This document shows, in pieces, positions 1-7,227 of a stretch of DNA of 33,155 nucleotides (its first letter is position 1; each line of letters begins with the position of its first letter). The translations under genes and the position numbers were made by a program. The notes beneath the pieces are model-generated. The model searched no databases. It saw only the letters and a program-made list of their open reading frames with translations, and had not been told where the DNA came from. Source of the DNA: Candidatus Latescibacterota bacterium. Lineage in GTDB: Bacteria > Latescibacterota > UBA2968 > UBA8231. The DNA lies in NCBI GenBank assembly GCA_022825185.1, contig JAJDYK010000361.1, forward strand, positions 1 through 33,155, written 5' to 3'.

Positions 1-2
1 TT

Positions 3-155
3 TATCTTGAGTTCGATAATCAGTCATTAGTTAAATACAATGTTTACTACGATCTCGTAATGGCAGTAGGTGTATCTATTTCATTACTTCTATATCGGGG
101 AGAAGAAATCGTACGGGGAGTCAAGAGGCGGAGGGCCAAAAGCAAGTTTTCTTGA
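3..155 (+). CDS. Possible 3' end of an upstream gene (partial, unidentified)
   Basis: Frame 3 is open from the window edge to a TGA at 153-155, giving 50 residues with no start inside the window needed. The peptide has a short hydrophobic stretch (YDLVMAVGVSISLLLY) followed by a basic tail rich in Arg and Lys, which would fit the end of a membrane protein. I do not recognise the family. Codons are AT-rich and quite unlike the GC-rich third positions of every gene downstream, so this is either a foreign or compositionally odd gene, or chance openness in AT-rich spacer. The next gene begins 18 nt further on. Confidence is low because 50 open codons is not strong evidence. Confidence 0.3.
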   Translation, partial: YLEFDNQSLVKYNVYYDLVMAVGVSISLLLYRGEEIVRGVKRRRAKSKFS

Positions 156-173
156 AACCTTACGGAGCGCGCA

Positions 174-638
174 ATGGAAAAATGGGAACGCATACTGGAC
201 CCTAGCAAGGTCTGTGTAGATCTCAAAGCCAAGCGCAACTTCGACGCCATTCGCGAATTGGCTACCGTGCTGTTGCAAGACGAGGTCGTACCCGACCCAA
301 AGCGCTTGATCGCGGCCTTAATTCGGCGCGAGCAACAGGCTTCTACGGGTATTGGCAAGGGCGTGGCCGTACCCCATGCACACGAGGATGGGATCCAGCG
401 CCAGCTCTTGGCCATCGGCATTTCGCAGGCCGGTATTGACTTTGACTCGCCCGATGGTCAGCCCGTCCACATCATCGCGCTGCTGGTCACGCCCCTCAAA
501 CACCAAAAACAGCACATGGCGCTGCTGGCGGCCCTGTCGCAGCGCTTGCAGCAAGAGAAGGTGCGCCAACGCTTGCTGCAAGCCGCTGATGCAGCCGAGA
601 TCGTCGATATCTTTACTGGCGATTCACCTGTCGGCTGA
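174..638 (+). CDS. PTS EIIA type-2 domain protein (PtsN/fructose-type), stand-alone
   Basis: A 154-residue protein that matches a single phosphotransferase EIIA domain of the fructose/mannitol/nitrogen class. The signature is the segment GIGKGVAVPHAH at residues 59-70, where His68 is the expected phospho-acceptor. The later stretch IIALLVTPLKHQKQHMALLAAL is the usual second half of the fold, ending in a helix with LLQAADAAEIVDIF. The length is that of a free EIIA domain, with no EIIB, EIIC or HPr domain attached. Family knowledge says such proteins accept phosphate from HPr or NPr; stand-alone copies usually regulate transport or metabolism rather than carry sugar. The ATG at 174 has GGAG about 5-8 bases upstream. 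No PTS genes lie nearby, so its partners must be elsewhere. Confidence 0.85.
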   Translation: MEKWERILDPSKVCVDLKAKRNFDAIRELATVLLQDEVVPDPKRLIAALIRREQQASTGIGKGVAVPHAHEDGIQRQLLAIGISQAGIDFDSPDGQPVHIIALLVTPLKHQKQHMALLAALSQRLQQEKVRQRLLQAADAAEIVDIFTGDSPVG

Positions 639-707
639 GTGTAGCGCAAAAATCATGGTTCCAGCATTTACTAGGGCGGTACACGCCCCCCTATTCGAGC
701 AGCATTC

Positions 708-2729
708 GTGCTTCTCGCCGGGCCGCTCGTGGCGGGGCAGCGGCAGGCCCTGATCGAGCGGCTGCAGGTTTTGCTCGCAGCCGGGGTGCCTGGGTACGCA
801 ATTTTGGTGCTGTTGCCCGACCGGGCGACCGCGCGGCGCTTTCGCCAAACAGTCGATCGGCTCGACTTGGGCCCGTATAGTAGCGTTGATCTACAGACGT
901 ATTACGGGCTGGCGAGTCGATTGGTGCGGCTGTTTTGGCCCCTGGTGGCTGGCAAGGTCGGCTTTGCGGCCCCAGCGCGACCGCCGGTTTTCCTCAACTA
1001 CGAGGCCGCCCAATACCTGATGGGGCAGGTGGTGGAGCCGTTGCTCGCCGAAGGCTATTTCGAGGGGCTGTACCTGCGGCCCCAGCGCATTCTCTCCCAA
1101 TTGCTCGACAATTTGAACAAGGCGGCCGTAGCGGATTTTGCGCTCGATGAAGTGACACCGCGCCTGAGTCGCGCTTGGGCTGGGGAAGAGCAGCGGTTGC
1201 GCGTGTACGAGCAGGTACAGACGTGCATCGACCGCTACCGCAGTCACTGTCTGCGGCACGGGTTGCTCGATGCATCGCTGGTCTTTGAGGTCTGCAACCG
1301 CCACCTGATCGCGCAAGAGGAATTCTGGCGCTATTTCACCGAGCGCTATCGCCATCTCTTGGTTGACTCGGCTGAGGAACTAGTGCCGGTGGCTGGCGAT
1401 CTGGTGGCGAGACTCTTACCGAGGTGCGACTCAGCCCTGTTGGGTGGGGACGCGCAAGCTGGCTTCCGCATCTTTCTGGGCGTAGATGCGCCCGGTGCCA
1501 CCGAGCTACAGCAGCAGTGCAAGGAGACGATTGCCGCGGCACCGGAGGCATGTGCCAGCCGGGATATGGTGGCCTTTGCCGACCGCCTTGGCGCGAAGTT
1601 GGGGCAGGCAGCCGACGGAGGCTCGGAAGGATCGCCGCAGCAGGCAGTGGTGGATGTGGTGCAGACCCGCTACCGGGGGCAGATGATCGAGGCCGTGGCC
1701 CAGCGGATCGTCCAGAAGATCGCCGAAGGCGTGGCTCCGGGCGAAATTGCGGTTGTGGCTCCGCACGCCGACGGGGTGTTGCGCTTCCTCTTGTCCGAGA
1801 CTTTTCGCGCTGCCGACATCCCCTTTGCGATTGTGCGGCGTTACGAGACGTTGCGCGAAGAGCCGGTGGTGCGAGCCTGTCTGGCGCTGGCTATTCTCGC
1901 CCACCCCGATTGGGGGTTGCGGCTCTCGCTCTTCGATTTGTCCGGGGCGTTGGAGCGGGCGCTCAAGCCTCTCGACCGGCTGCGGGCCGAATTGATGGCG
2001 CGGCACTTGTACGATCCGCGTTCGGGGCAACTTAAACCCGCGCGCGAGTTGAATGCTACTATGGAGGAGCGGCTAGGCCGGGCTGCGCTCGCTCGCTATG
2101 AAGTGCTGCGCACTTGGATCGAAGCGTATCGCAGCGGCGCGGCCGACCCTTGGGACCACTTTTTGCGTCGGCTCTTCGGAGAGGTGCTGTCTCATGCTGC
2201 GCTGGAGCCTGAAGACGCCGAGGTGTACAGCAAACTGATCGCCTCGGCTACCTCGTTCCGCGAGGTGGCTCCAGCGATGGCGCTAGCGGGCGCGGCGGTT
2301 GGCCAGCGCTACGTCGAGATGATAGGGTCTGGGGTCGTCGCCGCTCAATACCTGACCGATGTCGATCTCGACGAGGCTCCTGAGTCCATTGCCCTCGTCG
2401 CGCCGGTCTATACCTATTTGCTCTCCGGCCACGTAGCGCGCTATCAGTTCTGGCTGGACATTGGCTCGGCCAACTGGTGGGAGCCGCTACACCAGCCCTT
2501 GACCAACCACTACGTGCTGACCCGGCGCTGGAACTCGGAAGACCGCTGGACCGACGCGGTGGATTACTCGACCCGCAACCGCAACCTCTACCGCTTGGTG
2601 CGGGGCCTGTGTCTGCGCTGCCGCGACGGGATTTACCTCTGTGCCAGCGAGTCGGAAGGGCACGGCTCGGCGCAGGATGGGCCGCTAATGATGGCGGTGC
2701 AGCAGGTACTACAGGAGGATCGCGGGTGA
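708..2729 (+). CDS. AddB-like degenerate UvrD-fold subunit of a helicase-nuclease
   Basis: A 673-residue protein with the skeleton of a superfamily 1 helicase but broken catalytic motifs. The N-terminus LLAGPLVAGQRQAL sits where a P-loop would be but lacks the GKT/S. VDSAEELVP (about residues 222-230) stands in for the DExxD of motif II, and GGDAQAGFRIF for motif III (GDxxQ). Near the C-terminus LYRLVRGLCLRCRDGIYL occupies the place of motif VI. This is the pattern of AddB, the inactivated helicase subunit of AddAB, where the fold scans DNA rather than burning ATP. Unlike AddB it has no C-terminal nuclease domain. The start is GTG 708 (in-frame stop at 672), with no clear Shine-Dalgarno. The stop overlaps the next gene in GTGA. 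The family assignment rests on motifs and context, not on a search. Confidence 0.72.
   Translation: MLLAGPLVAGQRQALIERLQVLLAAGVPGYAILVLLPDRATARRFRQTVDRLDLGPYSSVDLQTYYGLASRLVRLFWPLVAGKVGFAAPARPPVFLNYEAAQYLMGQVVEPLLAEGYFEGLYLRPQRILSQLLDNLNKAAVADFALDEVTPRLSRAWAGEEQRLRVYEQVQTCIDRYRSHCLRHGLLDASLVFEVCNRHLIAQEEFWRYFTERYRHLLVDSAEELVPVAGDLVARLLPRCDSALLGGDAQAGFRIFLGVDAPGATELQQQCKETIAAAPEACASRDMVAFADRLGAKLGQAADGGSEGSPQQAVVDVVQTRYRGQMIEAVAQRIVQKIAEGVAPGEIAVVAPHADGVLRFLLSETFRAADIPFAIVRRYETLREEPVVRACLALAILAHPDWGLRLSLFDLSGALERALKPLDRLRAELMARHLYDPRSGQLKPARELNATMEERLGRAALARYEVLRTWIEAYRSGAADPWDHFLRRLFGEVLSHAALEPEDAEVYSKLIASATSFREVAPAMALAGAAVGQRYVEMIGSGVVAAQYLTDVDLDEAPESIALVAPVYTYLLSGHVARYQFWLDIGSANWWEPLHQPLTNHYVLTRRWNSEDRWTDAVDYSTRNRNLYRLVRGLCLRCRDGIYLCASESEGHGSAQDGPLMMAVQQVLQEDRG
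2713..2718 (+). promoter_or_regulatory. Ribosome binding site for the UvrD-type helicase
   Basis: AGGAGG lies 7 bases before the GTG at 2726. This fixes the start well inside the longer open frame and makes it overlap the preceding stop by GTGA. Confidence 0.8.
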
Positions 2730-4927
2730 AATTTGAGCCGCGCGCGGGACAGCGCGAGATCTTGGCTTATCAAGGCGGCCTGCTGGGCGTGTCGGCCGTG
2801 CCCGGCAGTGGCAAGACCACCGCGATTGTCGCCTTGGCGACCCGGCTGATCGCCGAGCGGCGCGCCGAGGGGGGGCAGGTACTGATCGTAACCTATCAAA
2901 ACGCGGCTGTGGATAATGTCCGCGCTCGGATCGGCCAGCGCTTGCAAGAGATGGACATGCTCTCGGTCGGTTACGACGTGAGGACTTTGCACAGTTTGGC
3001 CTACGGCATCGTCCAAGCCAACCCTGGGCTGGTGGGGGCTGTGGCCGAGTTCACGGTACTCGACGAACGTGCCAGAGAGAGCTTGCTCGACAAGGCGGTG
3101 CGGACCTGGAACGACGACAACAAGGGGGTGTGGGGTCGTTTGGGGCCTGGGGAGTATGTGGATCAGCAGTGGGAGCAGGAGTGGCGCGACATTGCGCGGA
3201 AGGTTTCCCGCACGGTCATCACCACGGCCAAGAACCGCCGGTTGCGGGCCGAGGACCTCTTGGCGCGGATTAGTGGTCGGGAGGACGACAACCCGTTTTT
3301 GCGGGTCGGCGCGGAAATCTACCGGCTCTACCAGCAGCAAGTCGAGACCATCGGCGGCCTCGATTTCGACGACTTGGTGTGGATGGCTGTAGAGATGTTG
3401 CAGCAGTACCCGGATTTGTGCAGCCGCTACCGGCGGCGTTGGCCCTTTGTCTTGGAGGACGAGGCGCAAGACAGCGTTCCCTTGCAGGAGGAGCTGATCG
3501 CGCTATTGGCGGGGCCGGCCGGCAATTGGATCCGGGTCGGCGACCCCAATCAGGCGATTATGAGCACCTTCACCGCGGCTGATCCGCGCTATTTGCGCGA
3601 CTTCTTGGAGCGCGCAGACGTCGCGGTCGCAGAGATGACGATCTCTGGCCGTTGCGCGCCCAAGATCATGGATTTGGCCAACTTTTTGGTCGAGTGGGCC
3701 GCGGTCGAACACCCGCTGGCCGAGGTGCGCCAGCGCGCTTTCCGGCCCCAGCAGATGCAGCCCACCGACCGCGGCGATCCCCAGCAAAACCCCTCGGACG
3801 CGGACAGCATCATATGGTTCCGAGAATACAACAACCGCCACGATGAATTCGAAAGCATTGCGCGCCGGGCCAAGGGCTTTGCCGAGGGCAATCCGAGCTT
3901 GACGGTAGCGGTGTTGGTGCCGACTAACCGCATTGGCTACGACATGGCCGAACGCCTGCGCCAAGCCGGAGCGGACTTCGACGAGGTCCTGCAAAGCCCG
4001 CGCTCGGCACGGCGGGTGGGTGAGGCTCTGTGCACAGTGTTAGATTTTATCGCTGATCCTTTGGGGCGCAATCAGTTAGAGCGATCCTATCGCGCCTTGG
4101 TCGGCTTTTGGCCCGGGCCGAGTGGGCCGGGGAACGAGGAGGCTGTGGCCATGTTGTTGCGCAGTTGCTATCGGCCCGAAGCACTGCTCTATCCAGAAGC
4201 CGGTCAGCGCATGGAAGCGGCTTTACCCCCGGTGGATCACATCGAGCCGCAGGATTTGGAAGCTATTGACCTCCTGTGTGGTTATCTGCGGCGCTGGCTG
4301 CGGGCGGTCGCGCTGCCGGTGGATCAGCTTTTGATGACGGTCGCCCAAGATTTGCTAGTGGAGGAAGTAGATATGGCGCGGGCGCAGCAACTGGCGGTCT
4401 ATGTGCGCATCCGCGCCGACCAAAACACAGACTGGCAATTGCCCGAGTTGGTGGGAGAGCTGAGCGAAGCCGTGCAGGGCCGGGCGGGCGCACTCGCTGA
4501 GGCCGAGGACGCATTGGCACCTCAGCCCGGGCGGATTTTTCTGACGACCATGCACAAGGCCAAGGGGATGGAGTGGGATTTAGTTTATGTCATGGGGGTT
4601 GATGGCGATTGGTTCCCCCACGACCTCGACGCGCGGTTTTTGGGCGAGTACGAATTCTTAGGTGGCGACCCCTGCGAGGATGCAAAGGCCGAACTATTGG
4701 ACTTGATCGGCGAAATCGGGTCGAGCCGGTTGTCGGCTACTGATCGCTCGCACGCGGAAGTGATCGCCGAGCGGCTGCGGCTGCTCTACGTGGCCATTAC
4801 CCGTGCGCGGCGCTATTTGGTCCTGAGCTGGAGCCGCCAGATTCCGCGTGCGACGCGGATGCAGCCCGCGCCCATGGCCGAGGTGTTCCGCCAGTTGCAA
4901 CTCTATTGCGAACAGCAGAGCCGATGA
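2726..4927 (+). CDS. UvrD/Rep-type (AddA-like) ATP-dependent DNA helicase, no nuclease domain
   Basis: A 733-residue superfamily 1A helicase with all motifs in order. Walker A is AVPGSGKTT with Lys30, preceded by a Q-motif Gln9. Motif II is LEDEAQDS at Asp245-Glu246. Motif III is GDPNQAIMSTF starting at Gly272. Motif V is TMHKAKGMEWDLV around residues 608-620, and motif VI is YVAITRARR at 688-696 with Arg693. The protein ends about 40 residues after motif VI, so it has no room for the C-terminal RecB-type nuclease seen in AddA. By family knowledge it translocates 3'-to-5' on single-stranded DNA with ATP. GTG 2726 is chosen because of the AGGAGG upstream and the 4-nt overlap with the AddB-like gene; the reading frame is open further upstream but that is shadow. 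Translational coupling with both neighbours suggests a complex. Confidence 0.9.
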   Translation: MKFEPRAGQREILAYQGGLLGVSAVPGSGKTTAIVALATRLIAERRAEGGQVLIVTYQNAAVDNVRARIGQRLQEMDMLSVGYDVRTLHSLAYGIVQANPGLVGAVAEFTVLDERARESLLDKAVRTWNDDNKGVWGRLGPGEYVDQQWEQEWRDIARKVSRTVITTAKNRRLRAEDLLARISGREDDNPFLRVGAEIYRLYQQQVETIGGLDFDDLVWMAVEMLQQYPDLCSRYRRRWPFVLEDEAQDSVPLQEELIALLAGPAGNWIRVGDPNQAIMSTFTAADPRYLRDFLERADVAVAEMTISGRCAPKIMDLANFLVEWAAVEHPLAEVRQRAFRPQQMQPTDRGDPQQNPSDADSIIWFREYNNRHDEFESIARRAKGFAEGNPSLTVAVLVPTNRIGYDMAERLRQAGADFDEVLQSPRSARRVGEALCTVLDFIADPLGRNQLERSYRALVGFWPGPSGPGNEEAVAMLLRSCYRPEALLYPEAGQRMEAALPPVDHIEPQDLEAIDLLCGYLRRWLRAVALPVDQLLMTVAQDLLVEEVDMARAQQLAVYVRIRADQNTDWQLPELVGELSEAVQGRAGALAEAEDALAPQPGRIFLTTMHKAKGMEWDLVYVMGVDGDWFPHDLDARFLGEYEFLGGDPCEDAKAELLDLIGEIGSSRLSATDRSHAEVIAERLRLLYVAITRARRYLVLSWSRQIPRATRMQPAPMAEVFRQLQLYCEQQSR

Positions 4928-5727
4928 TACCGCAAGGATTCAATTACAGCCAGAGTAGCCTGACGGCCTTTGCGCGCTGTCGGCGGCAGTTCTTGTTGCG
5001 CTATGTCGAGCGGTTGGCGTGGCCAGCGCCGCTGACCGACCAACTCGACGAGTGGGAGGCCGCAGCCGACCGGGGGAGGGCGTTCCATCAGTTCGTGTTG
5101 CAGGAGAGCTTGGGCATGGATGTGGAAGACGCAGTGCAGCGGAGCCGCGATCCGCTGTTGGCCGCTTGGTGGCGCAATTGGCGCGAGCAGCCGCCGGTTG
5201 TGCCCGAGGGGGCGGTGTTCGGGGAAACCATGCTCTCCGTGCCTCTAGCCGGGCGGCGTCTCGTCGCCAAGTTCGACCGCGTGGTTCTGGCCGACGATGG
5301 CCGCGCTTGGATATTCGACTGGAAGACTGGCCGCAAAAAGCCGGAGCAAGTCGCTTATGAACAAAGCTGGCAGACGCTGGTCTATCGCTTTGTCTTGGTC
5401 GAGGCTGGCGCGGTCTTGAACGAGGGCCGATCACTGACACCTGATGATGTGACGTTGGTCTATTGGCACGCGCAGTATCCGCAGGCTCTGCAGCCGATTA
5501 CCTATTCGGCCGCCGAACACGAGCGGGCGCGGGCGCTTTTGTCGGAGGCGATTGCCGATATTGAGGCCCTTCCAGACGCGGAGGCGTTCGCCAAGACCGA
5601 CGACGAGAGCGAGTGCCAGCGCTGCGAATTTCACACCTATTGCAACCGACCAGCGGCGCGGAGCGACGATTGGGACATCGACGAGGACGAGCTGGACTGG
5701 GAGCAGATTCCCGAAGCAGAGCTTTGA
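4924..5727 (+). CDS. Cas4/AddB-type PD-(D/E)XK exonuclease with predicted 4Fe-4S cluster
   Basis: A 267-residue nuclease of the PDDEXK_1 (RecB/AddB/Cas4) type. SQSSLTAFARCRRQF at residues 9-23 is the classic N-terminal motif and holds Cys19. His55 (GRAFHQF), Asp118 (KFDRV), Asp132 and Lys134 (FDWKTGRK) are the expected metal and catalytic residues, and QTLVYRF is the QxxxY motif. Three further cysteines, Cys231, Cys234 and Cys240 (C-x2-C-x5-C), complete the four-cysteine iron-sulfur staple known from AddB and Cas4. The tail after the cysteines is very acidic. ATG 4924 overlaps the helicase stop as ATGA, so it is preferred over ATG 4906. No cas genes or CRISPR repeats are present, so a role with the two helicase-fold proteins in DNA end resection is more likely than spacer acquisition. 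Confidence 0.88.
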   Translation: MIPQGFNYSQSSLTAFARCRRQFLLRYVERLAWPAPLTDQLDEWEAAADRGRAFHQFVLQESLGMDVEDAVQRSRDPLLAAWWRNWREQPPVVPEGAVFGETMLSVPLAGRRLVAKFDRVVLADDGRAWIFDWKTGRKKPEQVAYEQSWQTLVYRFVLVEAGAVLNEGRSLTPDDVTLVYWHAQYPQALQPITYSAAEHERARALLSEAIADIEALPDAEAFAKTDDESECQRCEFHTYCNRPAARSDDWDIDEDELDWEQIPEAEL

Positions 5728-5733
5728 CGCGGG

Positions 5734-7215
5734 TCAGCCTTTGAGCGCGCCGAGTTGGATGCCGCGCACGAAGAATCGCTGGCCAAAGACAAAGAGCACG
5801 ATCATTGGCAGCATCATCAGCACGCTTCCCGTCATCAACAGCGAGTAGTTGGTCCCCTGTGAGGAATCGAAGTAGCGCAGGGCCACCGGCAGGACTCGCA
5901 TGTGCTCGGAGTGGGTGACGATCAGCGGCCACGTAAAGGACTGCCAAGTGCCCATAAAGGAGAAGATCGAGAGGGTGATCAACGCTGGCTTGGATAGGGG
6001 CATGACGATGGTCCAGAAGGTCTTCCAGAGGTTGGCACCGTCGATTTCAGCGGCCTCCTCAAGCCCCCTAGGTAGCCCAGTCATAAACTGGCGCATCATA
6101 AAGGTGCCAAAAGCAGTGAACATGGCCGGGATGATGAGTGCTTGGAACGAGTCGAGCCAGCCGAGGCTTTTGAGAATCACGTAATTGGGCAGCAAGGTGA
6201 CGATCCCGGGGACCATCAAGGTGGCCAAGTAGAGCAGGAAGATGGCGTCGCGATAGCGCCATTCGAGGCGGGCAAAGGCAAAGCCAGCCATGGCCGAGGT
6301 CACCACTTGGCCGACCATCACGCAGACGGCGACAAAGAGGCTGTTCCAGCCGTAGAGCGAGAACTTGATGTCCTTGTCGCGCAAAACCCGGATGTAGTTG
6401 GACCACATGAAGCGCGGCTCGCTGATCTGCAACACGTCACTGCCGTACACAATGCGCAGTTCGTCCTCACCGGGGAAGCGGGCGTAGAGGACGTCGCTTC
6501 CGACTTTTTCCGTCAGCGGGTCGTCGTCGCTTCTGAGCAGGGGAAAGGCCGAGCGAAAGGGAATGGTGTTGCCGTCGGCGTCGAGAATCGGCTCTTTGGC
6601 TTGGACGTCCAAAACCGGATCCCCGACGCGATCCCAAGAAATGTCGCGGTAGGTGTAAGCCTCGCCGTTGGCGCGCAACAGCGGGGTGCCATCGGCAAGC
6701 TCGACCGAGGCCGGCGGTAGCTGCTCGGCCGTGCGCCAGTTTTTGCGCTGCTGCACGAGCCGCTGTTGCCACTTGTCGCGCAGGGCTTCGGTCAGCAGCA
6801 GGGGATCACTATCGACGAGGACTGGGTTCCAGCGGTTTTTGTACACGGCGAGGCCGCCGCGCTCTTCGACGTTTTTGCCGGGGATGGGCTGGCCTTCTGG
6901 GTCGTAGATCAGGCGGCCCTGCTGATCGCGGATGGGGTCGCCGGGGGCACCGAGTATCACTGGGTTGCCGAGGGTGATGCGGATTGGCTCGCCTTGAGCG
7001 TTGAGCAGCGGTTGGCCATCGCGGGTCCGCAGCAGGTCGCCTTCGTTGCCGAGGCGCACTTCTTGCGGCCAGACATGACTTTGGAAAACCTCGTTTTCGC
7101 TCTTGAGCGAGGTGAGCACCATCCACAGGAACGGCACGAGCGTGGTGAAGCCGAAGAGGACGAGCAGCCCGTGGCTCAGCGAGTGGATTGAGGTCGTTTG
7201 CGCAACTTTGGCCAT
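5734..7215 (-). CDS. MalG-type carbohydrate ABC transporter permease with large extracytoplasmic insertion
   Basis: A 493-residue inner-membrane permease; the family is usually about 270-300 residues. Residues 12-37 form the first membrane segment and SLKSENEVF follows, as is normal. The family's NY...V.RD segment, normally soon afterwards, appears only at about residue 270 (MWSNYIRVLRD). Residues 55-266 between are extra. The rest is standard: five hydrophobic segments and the cytoplasmic EAA loop LEEAAEIDGANLWKTFW that docks the ATPase. The insertion carries loosely repeated units built on D-G-x-P-L-L-x-A-x-G-E-P. The ATG at 7215 has GGGGAAAGG about 4 bases upstream and lies 12 nt after the MalF-like stop. 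It is the last gene of the operon and converges on the nuclease gene with only 6 nt between stops. Confidence 0.9.
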   Translation of the reverse strand: MAKVAQTTSIHSLSHGLLVLFGFTTLVPFLWMVLTSLKSENEVFQSHVWPQEVRLGNEGDLLRTRDGQPLLNAQGEPIRITLGNPVILGAPGDPIRDQQGRLIYDPEGQPIPGKNVEERGGLAVYKNRWNPVLVDSDPLLLTEALRDKWQQRLVQQRKNWRTAEQLPPASVELADGTPLLRANGEAYTYRDISWDRVGDPVLDVQAKEPILDADGNTIPFRSAFPLLRSDDDPLTEKVGSDVLYARFPGEDELRIVYGSDVLQISEPRFMWSNYIRVLRDKDIKFSLYGWNSLFVAVCVMVGQVVTSAMAGFAFARLEWRYRDAIFLLYLATLMVPGIVTLLPNYVILKSLGWLDSFQALIIPAMFTAFGTFMMRQFMTGLPRGLEEAAEIDGANLWKTFWTIVMPLSKPALITLSIFSFMGTWQSFTWPLIVTHSEHMRVLPVALRYFDSSQGTNYSLLMTGSVLMMLPMIVLFVFGQRFFVRGIQLGALKG

Positions 7216-7227
7216 GCGCCTTTCCCC

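Noticed and set aside
674..688. GGGCG-GTACA-CGCCC hairpin after the EIIA gene as a terminator
   Set aside because: Only five base pairs, followed by CCCTATTC with no T-run. Too weak to call.
2633..3469. Minus-strand open frame of 278 codons over the helicase gene
   Set aside because: The sense strand encodes Walker A and motif II in this span, and the antisense translation has no features.
4924..5727. Cas4 of a CRISPR system
   Set aside because: The cysteine and nuclease motifs match Cas4, but they match AddB as well. There is no cas1, cas2 or repeat array, and the gene is coupled to two helicase-fold proteins.
5728..5733. Missing ATPase gene of the sugar importer hidden near the operon end
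   Set aside because: Only 6 nt separate the convergent stops, and no Walker A/LSGGQ protein occurs anywhere in the window. Shared ATPases are common for this transporter family.
6142..6720. Plus-strand open frame of 192 codons over the MalG-like insertion
   Set aside because: I considered whether the insertion reflects a hidden gene or frameshift. The minus-strand frame is continuous through the insertion with normal codon use, and the plus-strand product shows no motif.
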